Made by a program: the position numbers and the translations under genes
Notes under the pieces: model-generated
Seen by the model: the letters and a program-made list of their open reading frames with translations, nothing else
The model's database searches: none
Told to the model about the DNA's origin: nothing
Source: Amnibacterium setariae
Lineage (GTDB): Bacteria; Actinomycetota; Actinomycetes; Actinomycetales; Microbacteriaceae
Assembly (NCBI RefSeq): GCF_003581425.1
Contig: NZ_QXTG01000002.1
Span: 1,054,001 to 1,118,000 of the forward strand
Direction of reading: 5' to 3'
DNA length: 64,000 bases
Shown: in pieces, positions 43,488 through 51,690 of the stretch
How positions within the stretch are numbered: the first letter of the stretch is position 1
How the letters are laid out: each line of letters begins with the position of its first letter

Positions 43488-44632
43488 ACCGCGGGTCGGT
43501 GGTGCAGCCGGCGCTTGCGGGCGTCGTCGGCACGGTCACCGGCTTCTTCGGGTCCGTCGCCGTGCTGCTCGCCGGCCTCACCGCGGCGGGCGCCTCCGCA
43601 GCGCAGGCGGCGTCGGGGCTCGCCGCGCTCTGCGTCGTCATCGGGTTGCTGTCGATCGCGGCGTCCCTCCGCCTTCGGATCCCGATGTGCTTCGCGTGGT
43701 CGACGCCCGGCGCCGCGCTGCTCGTCGCCGCGCACCCCGGCTCGTTCGGCACCGCGGTCGGCGCCTTCGTGCTCGCGGCCGCGCTCGGGATCGTCACCGG
43801 GGCCGTGCCCGCCCTCTCGCGCGCGATCGACCGCATCCCGGCCGCGCTGACCGGCGGGCTGCTCGCGGGCGTGCTGCTGCCGTTCTGCCTCGCGCCGGTC
43901 CGGGAGGCGGTCGCGACCCCGTGGACGGTCCTGCCGATCGTCGTCGTGTGGTTCGTGCTCTCGCGGTTCGTGCCGCGCGCGGCCGGACCCGTCGTGATCC
44001 TCGCGGCGCTCGTGATCACGGTGCTGCAGGGGTCGGCGGGTCGGGTGCTGCCGCCCGCGCCGGTCTTCACGGCGCCGTCGACCGATCTCGTCGGCATCGT
44101 CGCGGTCGGCGTCCCGCTCTACCTCGTGACGATGGCGGGGCAGCAGCTGCCCGGGCTCGCGGTGCTGCGGGCGAACGACTACCCGCCGCCGACCCGGTTC
44201 GCGCTGGTCGCCTCCGGGCTCGGCAGCGCGGTCGCGGCGCCGTTCGGCGGCGTGCAGCTGAACCTCGCCGCGATCACGGGCGCGATAATGATCGGCCCGG
44301 ACGCGGGCGAGGACCGGTCTCGGCGCTTCGTCTCCGGCGTCGCCTCCGGGTGCACCTACCTCGTGCTCGCGGGTATTGCCGGTGTCGTCGCGGGCCTCGT
44401 CGGCGAGCGCCCGCCCGCGCTCGTGGAGGCGGCCGCCGGGCTCGCCCTGATCGGCGCGTTCGTGAACGCGATCTCCTCCGCGCTCCAGCGCCCGGACACC
44501 CGGGTGCCCGCCGCGATCACCTTCCTCGTGGTCGGCTCCGGCATCGCGGTCGCGGGCGTCGGCAGCGCCTTCTGGGGCCTGGCCGCGGGCGGCCTCGCTC
44601 TCGCGATCCTGACCCCCCGCCGACCGGCCTGA
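43484..44632 (+). CDS. BenE-family benzoate/H+ symporter-like transporter
   Basis: 382 residues, about 11-12 hydrophobic helices. BenE traits: RIPMCFAWSTPGAALL, GQQLPGLAVLRANDY, and PFGGVQLNLAAITGAI. Family members import benzoate; here no benzoate catabolic genes are near, so the substrate is open. Coupled to cofD by a GTGA overlap, though no functional link to F420 is obvious. Confidence 0.9.
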   Translation: MNRGSVVQPALAGVVGTVTGFFGSVAVLLAGLTAAGASAAQAASGLAALCVVIGLLSIAASLRLRIPMCFAWSTPGAALLVAAHPGSFGTAVGAFVLAAALGIVTGAVPALSRAIDRIPAALTGGLLAGVLLPFCLAPVREAVATPWTVLPIVVVWFVLSRFVPRAAGPVVILAALVITVLQGSAGRVLPPAPVFTAPSTDLVGIVAVGVPLYLVTMAGQQLPGLAVLRANDYPPPTRFALVASGLGSAVAAPFGGVQLNLAAITGAIMIGPDAGEDRSRRFVSGVASGCTYLVLAGIAGVVAGLVGERPPALVEAAAGLALIGAFVNAISSALQRPDTRVPAAITFLVVGSGIAVAGVGSAFWGLAAGGLALAILTPRRPA

Positions 44633-44642
44633 CCGCCCCTCC

Positions 44643-44777
44643 GCCGGTCGAGGTGCGAGCGCAGCGAGCCTCCCAACCATCCCGGGGTCGCCGTGGTTTC
44701 GACACGGGCGCGGAGCGCCCGGCTCGACCATCGAGATCCGCGCCGGTCGAGGCGCGAGCGCAGCGAGCCTCGAGACC
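44643..44777. repeat. Repeat cluster A-B-A after the BenE gene
   Basis: Forward A at 44643-44672 (3' end diverged), B at 44693-44731 (GGTTTCGACACGGGCGCGG then AGCGCCCGGCTCGACCA), and A at 44741-44777. Followed at once by a family C hairpin. Confidence 0.8.
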
Positions 44778-44784
44778 ACCCCGA

Positions 44785-44841
44785 ATTCCGTTTTGAAGGA
44801 GTTCTCGCGCCTCGCGCGCGGGAACTCCTTCAAAACGGAAT
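44785..44841. terminator. Family C hairpin
   Basis: Near-perfect inverted repeat; outer arms ATTCCGTTTTGAAGGAGTTC pair with the segment ending at 44841. It lies between two same-direction genes, after the BenE repeat cluster. Confidence 0.75.
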
Positions 44842-44923
44842 CCGTAGCGCGGACGTAACACGACGATCGATACGCTCGCTCGAGCCCGTCTGCACCGACG
44901 GGATCCGCAGCCCGGAGGCCCGC

Positions 44924-46336
44924 ATGCCGCAGACCGTGTTCGACCGGCCGGTCGACTCCCGACTCGTCGACGCGGCCCTCGCGGACACCCGCCCGGGCAG
45001 CTTCTGGCTCGACCGCACGCCCGGCGAGCGCCATCCGGCGCTGACCGCGGACCTCGACTGCGACCTGCTCGTGGTCGGCGGCGGCTACACCGGTCTCTGG
45101 ACCGCGCTGCAGGCGAAGCGCCGCTCCCCCGCCTCCCGCGTCGTCGTGCTGGAGGCGCGCACGAACGGCTGGGCCGCCTCCGGCCGCAACGGCGGCTTCG
45201 CGGAGGCGAGCCTCACCCATGGGGAGTCGAACGGCCGCACCCGCTTCGCCTCCGACTACGACGCGCTCGACGCGGACGGCCTCGCGAACCTCGACGCGAT
45301 GGAGGCCGACGTGCTCGGCTTCGCCCGCAACGCGAACTGGGAGCGCACCGGCGTCTACGGCGTCGCCACCGAGCCGCACCAGGTCCCGTGGATGGAGGAG
45401 GACGCGGACGGCGACCGCGGCTTCTACCTCGACGGCCCCGCGATGCGCGCTGCGGTCGCCTCCCCCACCTACCTCGCCGGCGTCGAACGCCCCCGCGACG
45501 CCGCCCTCGTCGACCCGGCCCGCCTCGTCGACGCGCTCGCGAACGCCTGCGCGACCGCCGGTGTCGAGCTGTTCGAGCACTCCCCCGTGCTCGGCATCGA
45601 GCGCGCCGACCGCGGCGTCGTCGCCCGCACCGCCGCCGCCCGGGTCCGCGCCGACCGGGTCGCGCTCGCGACGAACGCGTTCCCGACCCTGCTGAAGCGC
45701 CTCCGCCTCTTCACCGTGCCGGTCTACGACTACGTGCTGATGACGGAGCCGCTCTCCGCCGCCGACCGCGCCGCGATCGGGTGGGAGGGTCGGCAGGGCG
45801 TCGCGGACAGCGCGAACCAGTTCCACTACTACCGGCTGACCGACGACGACCGGATCCTCTGGGGCGGCTACGACGCGATCTACCACTACGGCGGCCGCAT
45901 CCGCCCCGAGTACGAGGAGCGCCCAGAGACGTTCCGCAAGCTCGCCGGGCACTTCCAGACGACGTTCCCGCAGCTCGAGCACGTGCGCTTCACCCATCGG
46001 TGGGCGGGCGCGATCGACACCTGCAGCCGGTTCTGCGCCTTCTTCGGCACCGCCTGGGGCGGGCGGGTCACCTACGCGCTCGGCTTCACCGGTCTCGGCG
46101 TCGCGGCGACGCACTACGCGGCCGACGTGATGCTCGACCTGCTGGAGGGAAAGGAGACGCGGGCGACGACCAACGAGATGGTCCGCTCGACGCCGCTGCC
46201 CTTCCCGCCCGAGCCGGCGACGTGGCCGGCCGTGCAGGCGACCCGCTTCGCGCTGGATCGCGCGGACCACCGGGAGGGGCGTCGCGGCGCGTTCCTCCGG
46301 ACGCTCGACGCCGTGGGACTGGGGTTCGACTCGTGA
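44924..46336 (+). CDS. FAD-dependent amine/amino acid oxidoreductase (DAO family)
   Basis: 470 residues. FAD Rossmann motif LLVVGGGYTGLWTALQAK (48-65), ATNAFPTLLKRL, and a C-terminal FAD contact GRVTYALGFTGLGVAATHY. Resembles gamma-glutamylputrescine oxidoreductase-like proteins of the DAO family, but the substrate is unproven. GGAGG precedes the ATG; a GATACG-type box lies about 55 nt upstream. The stop overlaps the amidohydrolase GTG (GTGA), so the two enzymes probably act in one catabolic route. Confidence 0.88.
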   Translation: MPQTVFDRPVDSRLVDAALADTRPGSFWLDRTPGERHPALTADLDCDLLVVGGGYTGLWTALQAKRRSPASRVVVLEARTNGWAASGRNGGFAEASLTHGESNGRTRFASDYDALDADGLANLDAMEADVLGFARNANWERTGVYGVATEPHQVPWMEEDADGDRGFYLDGPAMRAAVASPTYLAGVERPRDAALVDPARLVDALANACATAGVELFEHSPVLGIERADRGVVARTAAARVRADRVALATNAFPTLLKRLRLFTVPVYDYVLMTEPLSAADRAAIGWEGRQGVADSANQFHYYRLTDDDRILWGGYDAIYHYGGRIRPEYEERPETFRKLAGHFQTTFPQLEHVRFTHRWAGAIDTCSRFCAFFGTAWGGRVTYALGFTGLGVAATHYAADVMLDLLEGKETRATTNEMVRSTPLPFPPEPATWPAVQATRFALDRADHREGRRGAFLRTLDAVGLGFDS

Positions 46337-47961
46337 CCGGAGACCTGCTCGTGGCCGACGGCCGCCTCTTCACCCCGACCGGCCTCGTGGAGGCGCCGCT
46401 GCTCGTGCAGGGCGGCGTCATCACCGCGATCGGCACGGACGCCCGGGAGCGCGCGACGCCGGGCACCCCGGAGCTCGACGCCCGCGGCGGCCTCGTCGTG
46501 CCGGGCTTCCAGGACAGCCACGTGCACCCGTACCACGCGGGCATCGACCTCCTCCGGCTCGACCTGTCGGAGGCGCGGGACGCGGAGGACGCGCTCGCCC
46601 GCATCGCGACGTACAGCGCGGCGAACCCGGACCTCGAGTGGGTCCGCGGCGGCGGCTGGTCGATGGAGTGGTTCCCGGGCGGCGTCCCGACCGCGGCCGC
46701 GCTCGACGCCGTGACCGGCGGCCGCCCCGCCTACCTCTCGAACCGCGACGGGCACGGCGCGTGGGTGAGCACCGCGGCGCTCGAGCGCGCCGGGGTCACC
46801 GCGACGACGCCCGACCCGACCGACGGCCGCATCGAGCGCGACGCCGCCGGGAACCCGGTCGGGATGCTGCAGGAGGGGGCGATGGACCTCGTCTCCGACC
46901 TCCTGCCGCCGACCACCGAGGACGAGATCGACGAGGCGTTCCGCATCGCGCAGCGCCGCCTGCTCGCGTGGGGCGTGACCGGCTGGCAGGACGCGATGAT
47001 CGGCGTCGTCCACGGCCTGCCGGACCTGCTCGCCTCCTCCCTCCGCCTCGCCGACCGCGGCGAGATCGTCGCCCACGTCGTCGGCGCGCTGTGGTGGGAG
47101 CGGGACCGGGGCCTCGAGCAGGTCCCGGAGCTGATCGAGCGCCGCGCCCTCGCCGCCGGCCGCGAGCGCTTCCGGGCGACGAGCGTGAAGATCATGCAGG
47201 ACGGCGTCGCCGAGAACTTCACCGCGGCGATGCTGCGGAACTACCTCGACCACGACGGCCACGACTCCGGCAACGCCGGCAAGAGCTTCGTCGACCCCGA
47301 GCTGCTCACGCGAGCCGTGACGGCGCTCGACGCGGAGGGGTTCCAGGTCCACCTCCACACGCTCGGCGACCGAGCGGTGCGGGAGGCGCTCGACGCGATC
47401 GAGACCGCCCGCACCCTGAACGGACCGCGCGACGCCCGGCACCACCTCGCGCACCTGCAGGTGGTGCACCCGGACGACGTGCCGCGGTTCGCGGCGCTCG
47501 GTGCGGTCGCGAACGCCCAGCCGCTGTGGGCTGCGCACGAGCCGCAGATGGACGAGCTGACGATCCCGTTCCTCGGCCCGGAGGCGGCCCGCTGGCAGTA
47601 CCCGTTCGGCTCGCTCGCCCGCGCGGGCGCTCGGATCGCGTTCGGCAGCGACTGGTCGGTGACGACGGCGAACCCGCTCGAGATCCTCCACGTCGCGGTG
47701 AACCGGGCGGCCTACGGCGCGGAGCGGCAGGACCCGCTGTACGGCGAGCAGGGGCTCTCCCTCGGCGACGCCCTGACCGCGGCGACGGCGGGCAGCGCGT
47801 ACGTGAACCACGACGAGCAGCGCGCCGGCCGCCTCGTGCCGGGCCTCGCGGGCGACCTCGCGATCCTCGACCGCGACATCACCGCGGCCCCGGTGAACGA
47901 GATCGGCGCGGCCCGCGTCGTCGCGACAGCGGTGGGAGGCGAGGTGGTGGCGGAGGGCTGA
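46333..47961 (+). CDS. Amidohydrolase family protein (YtcJ/NfdA-like)
   Basis: 542 residues. Amidohydrolase-3 layout: beta-sandwich start, metal HxH in FQDSHVHPYH, central KIMQDGVAENFTAAML, VHLHTLGDRAVREALDAI, HHLAHLQVVHPDD, and IAFGSDWSVTTANPLE with the metal Asp. It hydrolyses an amide or imide bond; substrate unknown. Co-translated with the FAD oxidoreductase; together they may process an amide-containing amine. Followed by 611 bp of repeats and non-coding sequence. Confidence 0.9.
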   Translation: MTGDLLVADGRLFTPTGLVEAPLLVQGGVITAIGTDARERATPGTPELDARGGLVVPGFQDSHVHPYHAGIDLLRLDLSEARDAEDALARIATYSAANPDLEWVRGGGWSMEWFPGGVPTAAALDAVTGGRPAYLSNRDGHGAWVSTAALERAGVTATTPDPTDGRIERDAAGNPVGMLQEGAMDLVSDLLPPTTEDEIDEAFRIAQRRLLAWGVTGWQDAMIGVVHGLPDLLASSLRLADRGEIVAHVVGALWWERDRGLEQVPELIERRALAAGRERFRATSVKIMQDGVAENFTAAMLRNYLDHDGHDSGNAGKSFVDPELLTRAVTALDAEGFQVHLHTLGDRAVREALDAIETARTLNGPRDARHHLAHLQVVHPDDVPRFAALGAVANAQPLWAAHEPQMDELTIPFLGPEAARWQYPFGSLARAGARIAFGSDWSVTTANPLEILHVAVNRAAYGAERQDPLYGEQGLSLGDALTAATAGSAYVNHDEQRAGRLVPGLAGDLAILDRDITAAPVNEIGAARVVATAVGGEVVAEG

Positions 47962-48009
47962 CCCTCCCCGCCCCGCGCCCGGCCGCCCCCGCCCCGCTCC
48001 GCGCGACCC

Positions 48010-48498
48010 CCGCTGGTCGAGGTGCGAGCGAAGCGAGCCTCGAGACCACCCCGCCCTCTTCCGCGCTGCGCACCCCGCCACGTCCGCCCCCGCTGGTCGA
48101 GGTGCGAGCGAAGCGAGCCTCGAGACCACGCACGTGCACCGCGCGCAGGGCCGCATCGCGGCCGTAGGACGCGTCGGCCCTTCCGCACCTACACCCGCTC
48201 CTCGGTCCTACGCCCGCACACCGCACCCGACGTCCGACGCCGCTCCCCCGCCAGCGTCCGCGCCTCGGCTCCCGCTCGCCTCCGCTGGTCGAGGTGCGGG
48301 CGCAGCGAGCCTCGAGCGATGTCCTGAGGCTCTCGAAGGGACCACCCCCGCACGATTCGCAGGCCGTTGTCGCGGACGCAGGCCGGATTCGCCCGATCCG
48401 TCCTGCACATCCAGCGAAGTCCTGCACACGCCGCGCCGCGAGACCACCCCGCCCCCGAGATGCTTTCGGCACGGGCGCGGAGCGCCCGGCTCGACCAC
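48010..48498. repeat. 611-bp intergenic region rich in repeats A and B
   Basis: Forward A copies at 48010-48047, 48090-48127 (identical in the core) and 48282-48316, the last followed by a mosaic piece (TCCTGAGGCTCTCGAAGGGACC). A B copy is at 48462-48498. Non-repeat parts between (48128-48281, 48345-48460) contain no gene I can support. Confidence 0.75.
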
Positions 48499-48560
48499 CG
48501 TGTCCCGCGGGTCGCGCCCGCGCGCACGCCCTCGGAATTGGTGCGCACCCCTCCCTTCCC

Positions 48561-48566
48561 GATACT
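48561..48566 (+). promoter_or_regulatory. -10 box (GATACT) for the DUF805 gene
   Basis: GATACT ends 6 nt before the ATG at 48573. Confidence 0.45.
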
Positions 48567-48572
48567 GGGCGC

Positions 48573-49157
48573 ATGTCCGACGCGCGCAGCACGCCGCCCC
48601 TGTGGGCCCCCGACTACTCCGCCGACTTCACGGGCTCCATCGCCCGGTTCTGGAAGAAGTACGTGCAGTTCAGCGGCCGCGCGAGCCGCCGCGAGTACTG
48701 GTGGACCTACCTCTTCGTCGGATTGGTCTACGTCCTCTCCCTGACGCTGCTGTACGGGGGCCTGGGCCTCTGGTACGCGACGTCGGACGGCGAGGGCGTG
48801 CCGCCCGTGATCTTCCCGATCGGGGTCGCGCTCACCGTCGGCTGGTTCTTCGCGACGGCGATCCCGTGGCTCGCGCTGGAGGCCCGCCGCCTCCACGACG
48901 CGAACATGTCCGGCTTCCTGCTCTTCATCCACCTCGCGTCCGGGCCGGGCGCGCTGGTCGTCTTCATCCTCTGCCAGCTGAGCCCGAACCCGCTCGGCCG
49001 CCGCTTCGACGCCCCTCCCGGGGAGGCGCCCCGGTACGCCCGCGTCGGTGATTGGCCGGCCGCGCCGGGCGAGCCGGACACCCCGTACGCCGTCGGCTAC
49101 TACGGCGCGCCGGGCACCCAGGCGCCGCAGGCGCCCGCGCCGCGCATCGAGGAGTAG
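48573..49157 (+). CDS. DUF805 membrane protein
   Basis: 194 residues. DUF805 hallmarks are FSGRASRREYWWTYLF near the first helix, WLALEARRLHDANMSGFLLF with the RRLHD motif, and a short final LSPNPLGRRF. About four transmembrane helices plus a Pro/Ala-rich cytoplasmic tail. Function unknown. Confidence 0.88.
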   Translation: MSDARSTPPLWAPDYSADFTGSIARFWKKYVQFSGRASRREYWWTYLFVGLVYVLSLTLLYGGLGLWYATSDGEGVPPVIFPIGVALTVGWFFATAIPWLALEARRLHDANMSGFLLFIHLASGPGALVVFILCQLSPNPLGRRFDAPPGEAPRYARVGDWPAAPGEPDTPYAVGYYGAPGTQAPQAPAPRIEE

Positions 49158-49166
49158 GCGCCCGCG

Positions 49167-49172
49167 CATACT
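49167..49172 (+). promoter_or_regulatory. -10 box (CATACT) for the I78-like gene
   Basis: CATACT ends 6 nt before the ATG at 49179. Confidence 0.45.
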
Positions 49173-49178
49173 CGGACC

Positions 49179-49400
49179 ATGGAGTGCCCGCCGACCCGCG
49201 CCGAGGCCTGGCTCGAGGAGCACGAGGGCGACCTGGCCGGGCTGCCGACCGCGGACGCGATCGCGCTGATCGAGTCGGCGGGGCTGCGGGTGCGGGTCCT
49301 CGACCGCGGCGCCCGGCTGCTGTCGCCGGAGACGTGGGACGACCGCGTGAACCTCCGCGTGACGGACGACGCGGTGGTCGGCGCCGTCTCCGCCGGCTGA
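49179..49400 (+). CDS. Small protein resembling I78-type peptidase inhibitors
   Basis: 73 residues. LPTADAIALIESAGLRVRVLDRG followed by DDRVNLRVTDDAVVGAVSAG fits the inhibitor I78 / potato-inhibitor-like pattern (hydrophobic strand, D-R-x-N-x-x-V, then V at the C-terminus). It has no signal peptide, and the C-terminal Cys-Gly usual in I78 is Ala-Gly, so inhibition is uncertain. Confidence 0.65.
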   Translation: MECPPTRAEAWLEEHEGDLAGLPTADAIALIESAGLRVRVLDRGARLLSPETWDDRVNLRVTDDAVVGAVSAG

Positions 49401-49446
49401 CCCCGGCAGTCGGGGGTCCCGGGTCCGATCGGTGCCGAGCGGCAAC

Positions 49447-49452
49447 TAGCCT
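49447..49452 (+). promoter_or_regulatory. -10 box (TAGCCT) for the MoxR-DUF58 operon
   Basis: TAGCCT ends 6 nt before the GTG at 49459. Confidence 0.45.
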
Positions 49453-49458
49453 CGGCGG

Positions 49459-50184
49459 GTGCGCCGACGCGACGGGGAGGACGGAGCGCCTCCGGCCCGC
49501 CGCCGCGCCACCGGCCGCTGGGTGCTCCCGGTCGTGCTCGCGGGCGCCGCGGTCGTCGTCCTGAGCACGGCCCTCGAGGGCCCCGCCCGCGTCGTTCCGT
49601 TCTTCGGTCCCGGCGGCGGGAAGCGGTTCGACGTGCCGCCGCCCGTTCCGCCGAAGAACCGGGTGCCGCCGCTGCAGCCCGGGAACTTCGAGCTGAACGC
49701 CGTGATCGGCACGATCCTGCTGGTGCTCGCGGCGCTCATCGGGCTCGCGATCGCGGTCGTGCTGATCCGGCTCATCCTCTCCGCGCTCCGCGGTCGCAAG
49801 CGGCGGCTCGGCCTGCGCGGCACGGCGGCGCTCGACGCCGAGCCGCAGCTGGCCGACGCCCCGACCGTGCTCCGCGGGATCGCCGCCGCGATCGACGCCC
49901 TGCAGGAGGACCGGGAGCCGGGCGACGCGGTCGTCCGCGCCTGGCTGGGTCTGCAGCAGGCGGCGGAGGACGCCGGGTTCGCCCGCTCCCCCGCCGAGAC
50001 CCCGACCGAGTTCACCGGCCGCGTGCTGAGCCGCACCGGCGCCGACCGCGCCGCGCTGCGCACCCTCCTCGGCCTCTACCTCCGGGCGCGCTTCGGCGAC
50101 GACGTGATCAGCGCCGCCGACGCGGCCGCCGCCCGGCAGGCGCTGCGGGCGCTCGAGACGTCGTGGGAGCGGGTGGAGGCGTGA
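49459..50184 (+). CDS. DUF4129 domain membrane protein
   Basis: 241 residues from GTG. Two transmembrane helices (about 21-40 and 78-105), a proline-rich loop between them, and a cytoplasmic DUF4129 domain with VVRAWLGLQQAAEDAGFARSPAET.TEF. First gene of a five-gene operon with 4-11 bp overlaps throughout. DUF4129 proteins commonly travel with MoxR and DUF58 proteins in actinobacteria. Confidence 0.85.
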   Translation: MRRRDGEDGAPPARRRATGRWVLPVVLAGAAVVVLSTALEGPARVVPFFGPGGGKRFDVPPPVPPKNRVPPLQPGNFELNAVIGTILLVLAALIGLAIAVVLIRLILSALRGRKRRLGLRGTAALDAEPQLADAPTVLRGIAAAIDALQEDREPGDAVVRAWLGLQQAAEDAGFARSPAETPTEFTGRVLSRTGADRAALRTLLGLYLRARFGDDVISAADAAAARQALRALETSWERVEA

Positions 50185-50714
50185 GCGTCGGGGTCGTCGT
50201 CCGCGTCGCGGTCATCGCGCTGTTCGTCGCGGGGCTGGTCGGCGGCGCCGCACGGGTGCTCGGGCTCGACGGCCCGCACGCGCTCACCGTCGGCTGCGGC
50301 GTCTTCGCGCTCGTGCTGATCCTCCTGACGCAGCGCAGCGTCGTGCCGCCCGCGGACCTCGAACCGCAGCAGGCCGACGCGTCGACCGGCGGCCGCCGCG
50401 ACCTCGAGCAGCTCGCCTGGTCGATGGTCGAGCACCGCACCCACATCCGGGGCATCGTCATCAGCCGCGTCCGGGCGATCGCCGCGCACCGGCTCGCCGA
50501 GCACGGCCTCGACCTCCGGCGCCCGGAGGACGACGCCACGATCAGCGCCCTCCTCGGCGCCGACGCGTTCGCGGTCCTCCGCCCGGACCGCGAGAAGCCC
50601 GTCTCGCCCCGCGCCTTCGACGCGGCACTTCGTGCCGTCGAACGCCTCCCGCCGCCCGAACCGCTCGGCCCCGCCCGCGCGATCCCCGAAGACAGGACGA
50701 CCCGTGCCGACTGA
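50181..50714 (+). CDS. Membrane protein of the MoxR-DUF58 operon (hypothetical)
   Basis: 177 residues from GTG (GTGA overlap with the DUF4129 gene). Two N-terminal transmembrane helices (about 3-21 and 30-48), then a soluble domain containing LEQLAWSMVEHRTHIRGIV and GADAFAVLRPDREKPVSPRAF. No named domain recognised. Conserved position in this operon type suggests a complex partner. Confidence 0.75.
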   Translation: MSVGVVVRVAVIALFVAGLVGGAARVLGLDGPHALTVGCGVFALVLILLTQRSVVPPADLEPQQADASTGGRRDLEQLAWSMVEHRTHIRGIVISRVRAIAAHRLAEHGLDLRRPEDDATISALLGADAFAVLRPDREKPVSPRAFDAALRAVERLPPPEPLGPARAIPEDRTTRAD

Positions 50715-51690
50715 CCCGCAGCTCTCCATCCCCGACGTCGCCGCGATCGGCCGGGAGGTGCTCGACCGCGTCGGCACCGTCGTCGTCGGGATGCGCGACG
50801 GCCTCGAGCTCGCCCTCGGCACCGTGCTCGCGGGCGGGCACGTGCTGTTCGAGGACGCGCCGGGCCTCGGCAAGACCCTCGCGGCGCGCAGCCTCGCGAC
50901 CGCGCTCGGGCTCGACTTCCGCCGCCTCCAGTGCACCCCGGACCTGCTGCCCTCCGACATCACTGGCTCGTTCGTCTACGCGCCCGCGACCCGCGAGTTC
51001 GAGTTCCGCCCCGGCCCGGTCTTCACGGGCCTGTTCCTCGCGGACGAGATCAACCGCACCTCGCCGAAGACGCAGTCCGCGCTGCTCGAGGCGATGGCGG
51101 AGGGGCAGGTCACGATCGAGGGCCGCAGCCTGCCGCTCCCCCGCCCCTTCCACGTCGTCGCGACCTCGAACCCCATCGAGTACGAGGGCACGTACGCGCT
51201 GCCGGAGGCGCAGCTCGACCGGTTCCTCGTGCGGCTGTCCGTCGGCTACCCGGACCGCGGCGGGGAGGCGCAGGTGCTGCGGAACCGCGTGCAGCGGCGG
51301 CACGAGGCGGCGCCGATCTCGCCCGTCATCGACGCCCGCACGCTGCTCGCGATGCAGGCCGCGGTCGAGGCGGTGTTCGTCGACGACGACGTGATCACCT
51401 ACTGCGTCGACCTCGCCGCGGCGACGCGGAACGTCGCGCAGGTGCAGGTCGGCGCCTCACCGCGCGGCTCGCAGGGGCTGCTGCTGCTCGGGCGGGCGCT
51501 CGCGGTGCTCGACGGCCGCGACTTCGTGACGCCGGAGGACGTGAAGCGCTGCGCCGTCCCCGTGCTCGCGCACCGGCTGACGCTCACCGCGCAGGCGTGG
51601 GCGTCGGGCGTCGACCCCGCCGCGGTCGTGCAGCACGCGGTCGCGGAGGTGCCCGGTCCCCCGGTCGTCGGCCGCGCCGGGGTCCGGTGA
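50704..51690 (+). CDS. MoxR-family AAA+ ATPase
   Basis: 328 residues from GTG, overlapping the preceding stop by 11 bp; AGGA lies upstream. Walker A EDAPGLGKTLAARSLA, RLQCTPDLLPSDITGSF, Walker B GLFLADEINRTSPKTQSALLEAM, sensor 1 TSNPIEYEG, and a C-terminal lid. MoxR ATPases act as chaperones that assemble or activate partner proteins, often VWA/DUF58 proteins encoded next to them, as here. Confidence 0.95.
   Translation: MPTDPQLSIPDVAAIGREVLDRVGTVVVGMRDGLELALGTVLAGGHVLFEDAPGLGKTLAARSLATALGLDFRRLQCTPDLLPSDITGSFVYAPATREFEFRPGPVFTGLFLADEINRTSPKTQSALLEAMAEGQVTIEGRSLPLPRPFHVVATSNPIEYEGTYALPEAQLDRFLVRLSVGYPDRGGEAQVLRNRVQRRHEAAPISPVIDARTLLAMQAAVEAVFVDDDVITYCVDLAAATRNVAQVQVGASPRGSQGLLLLGRALAVLDGRDFVTPEDVKRCAVPVLAHRLTLTAQAWASGVDPAAVVQHAVAEVPGPPVVGRAGVR

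Noticed and set aside
27602-48498. CRISPR array interpretation of the repeated intergenic sequences
   Set aside because: Copies are not regularly spaced, lack uniform spacers, occur in both orientations at distant places, and no cas gene is present.
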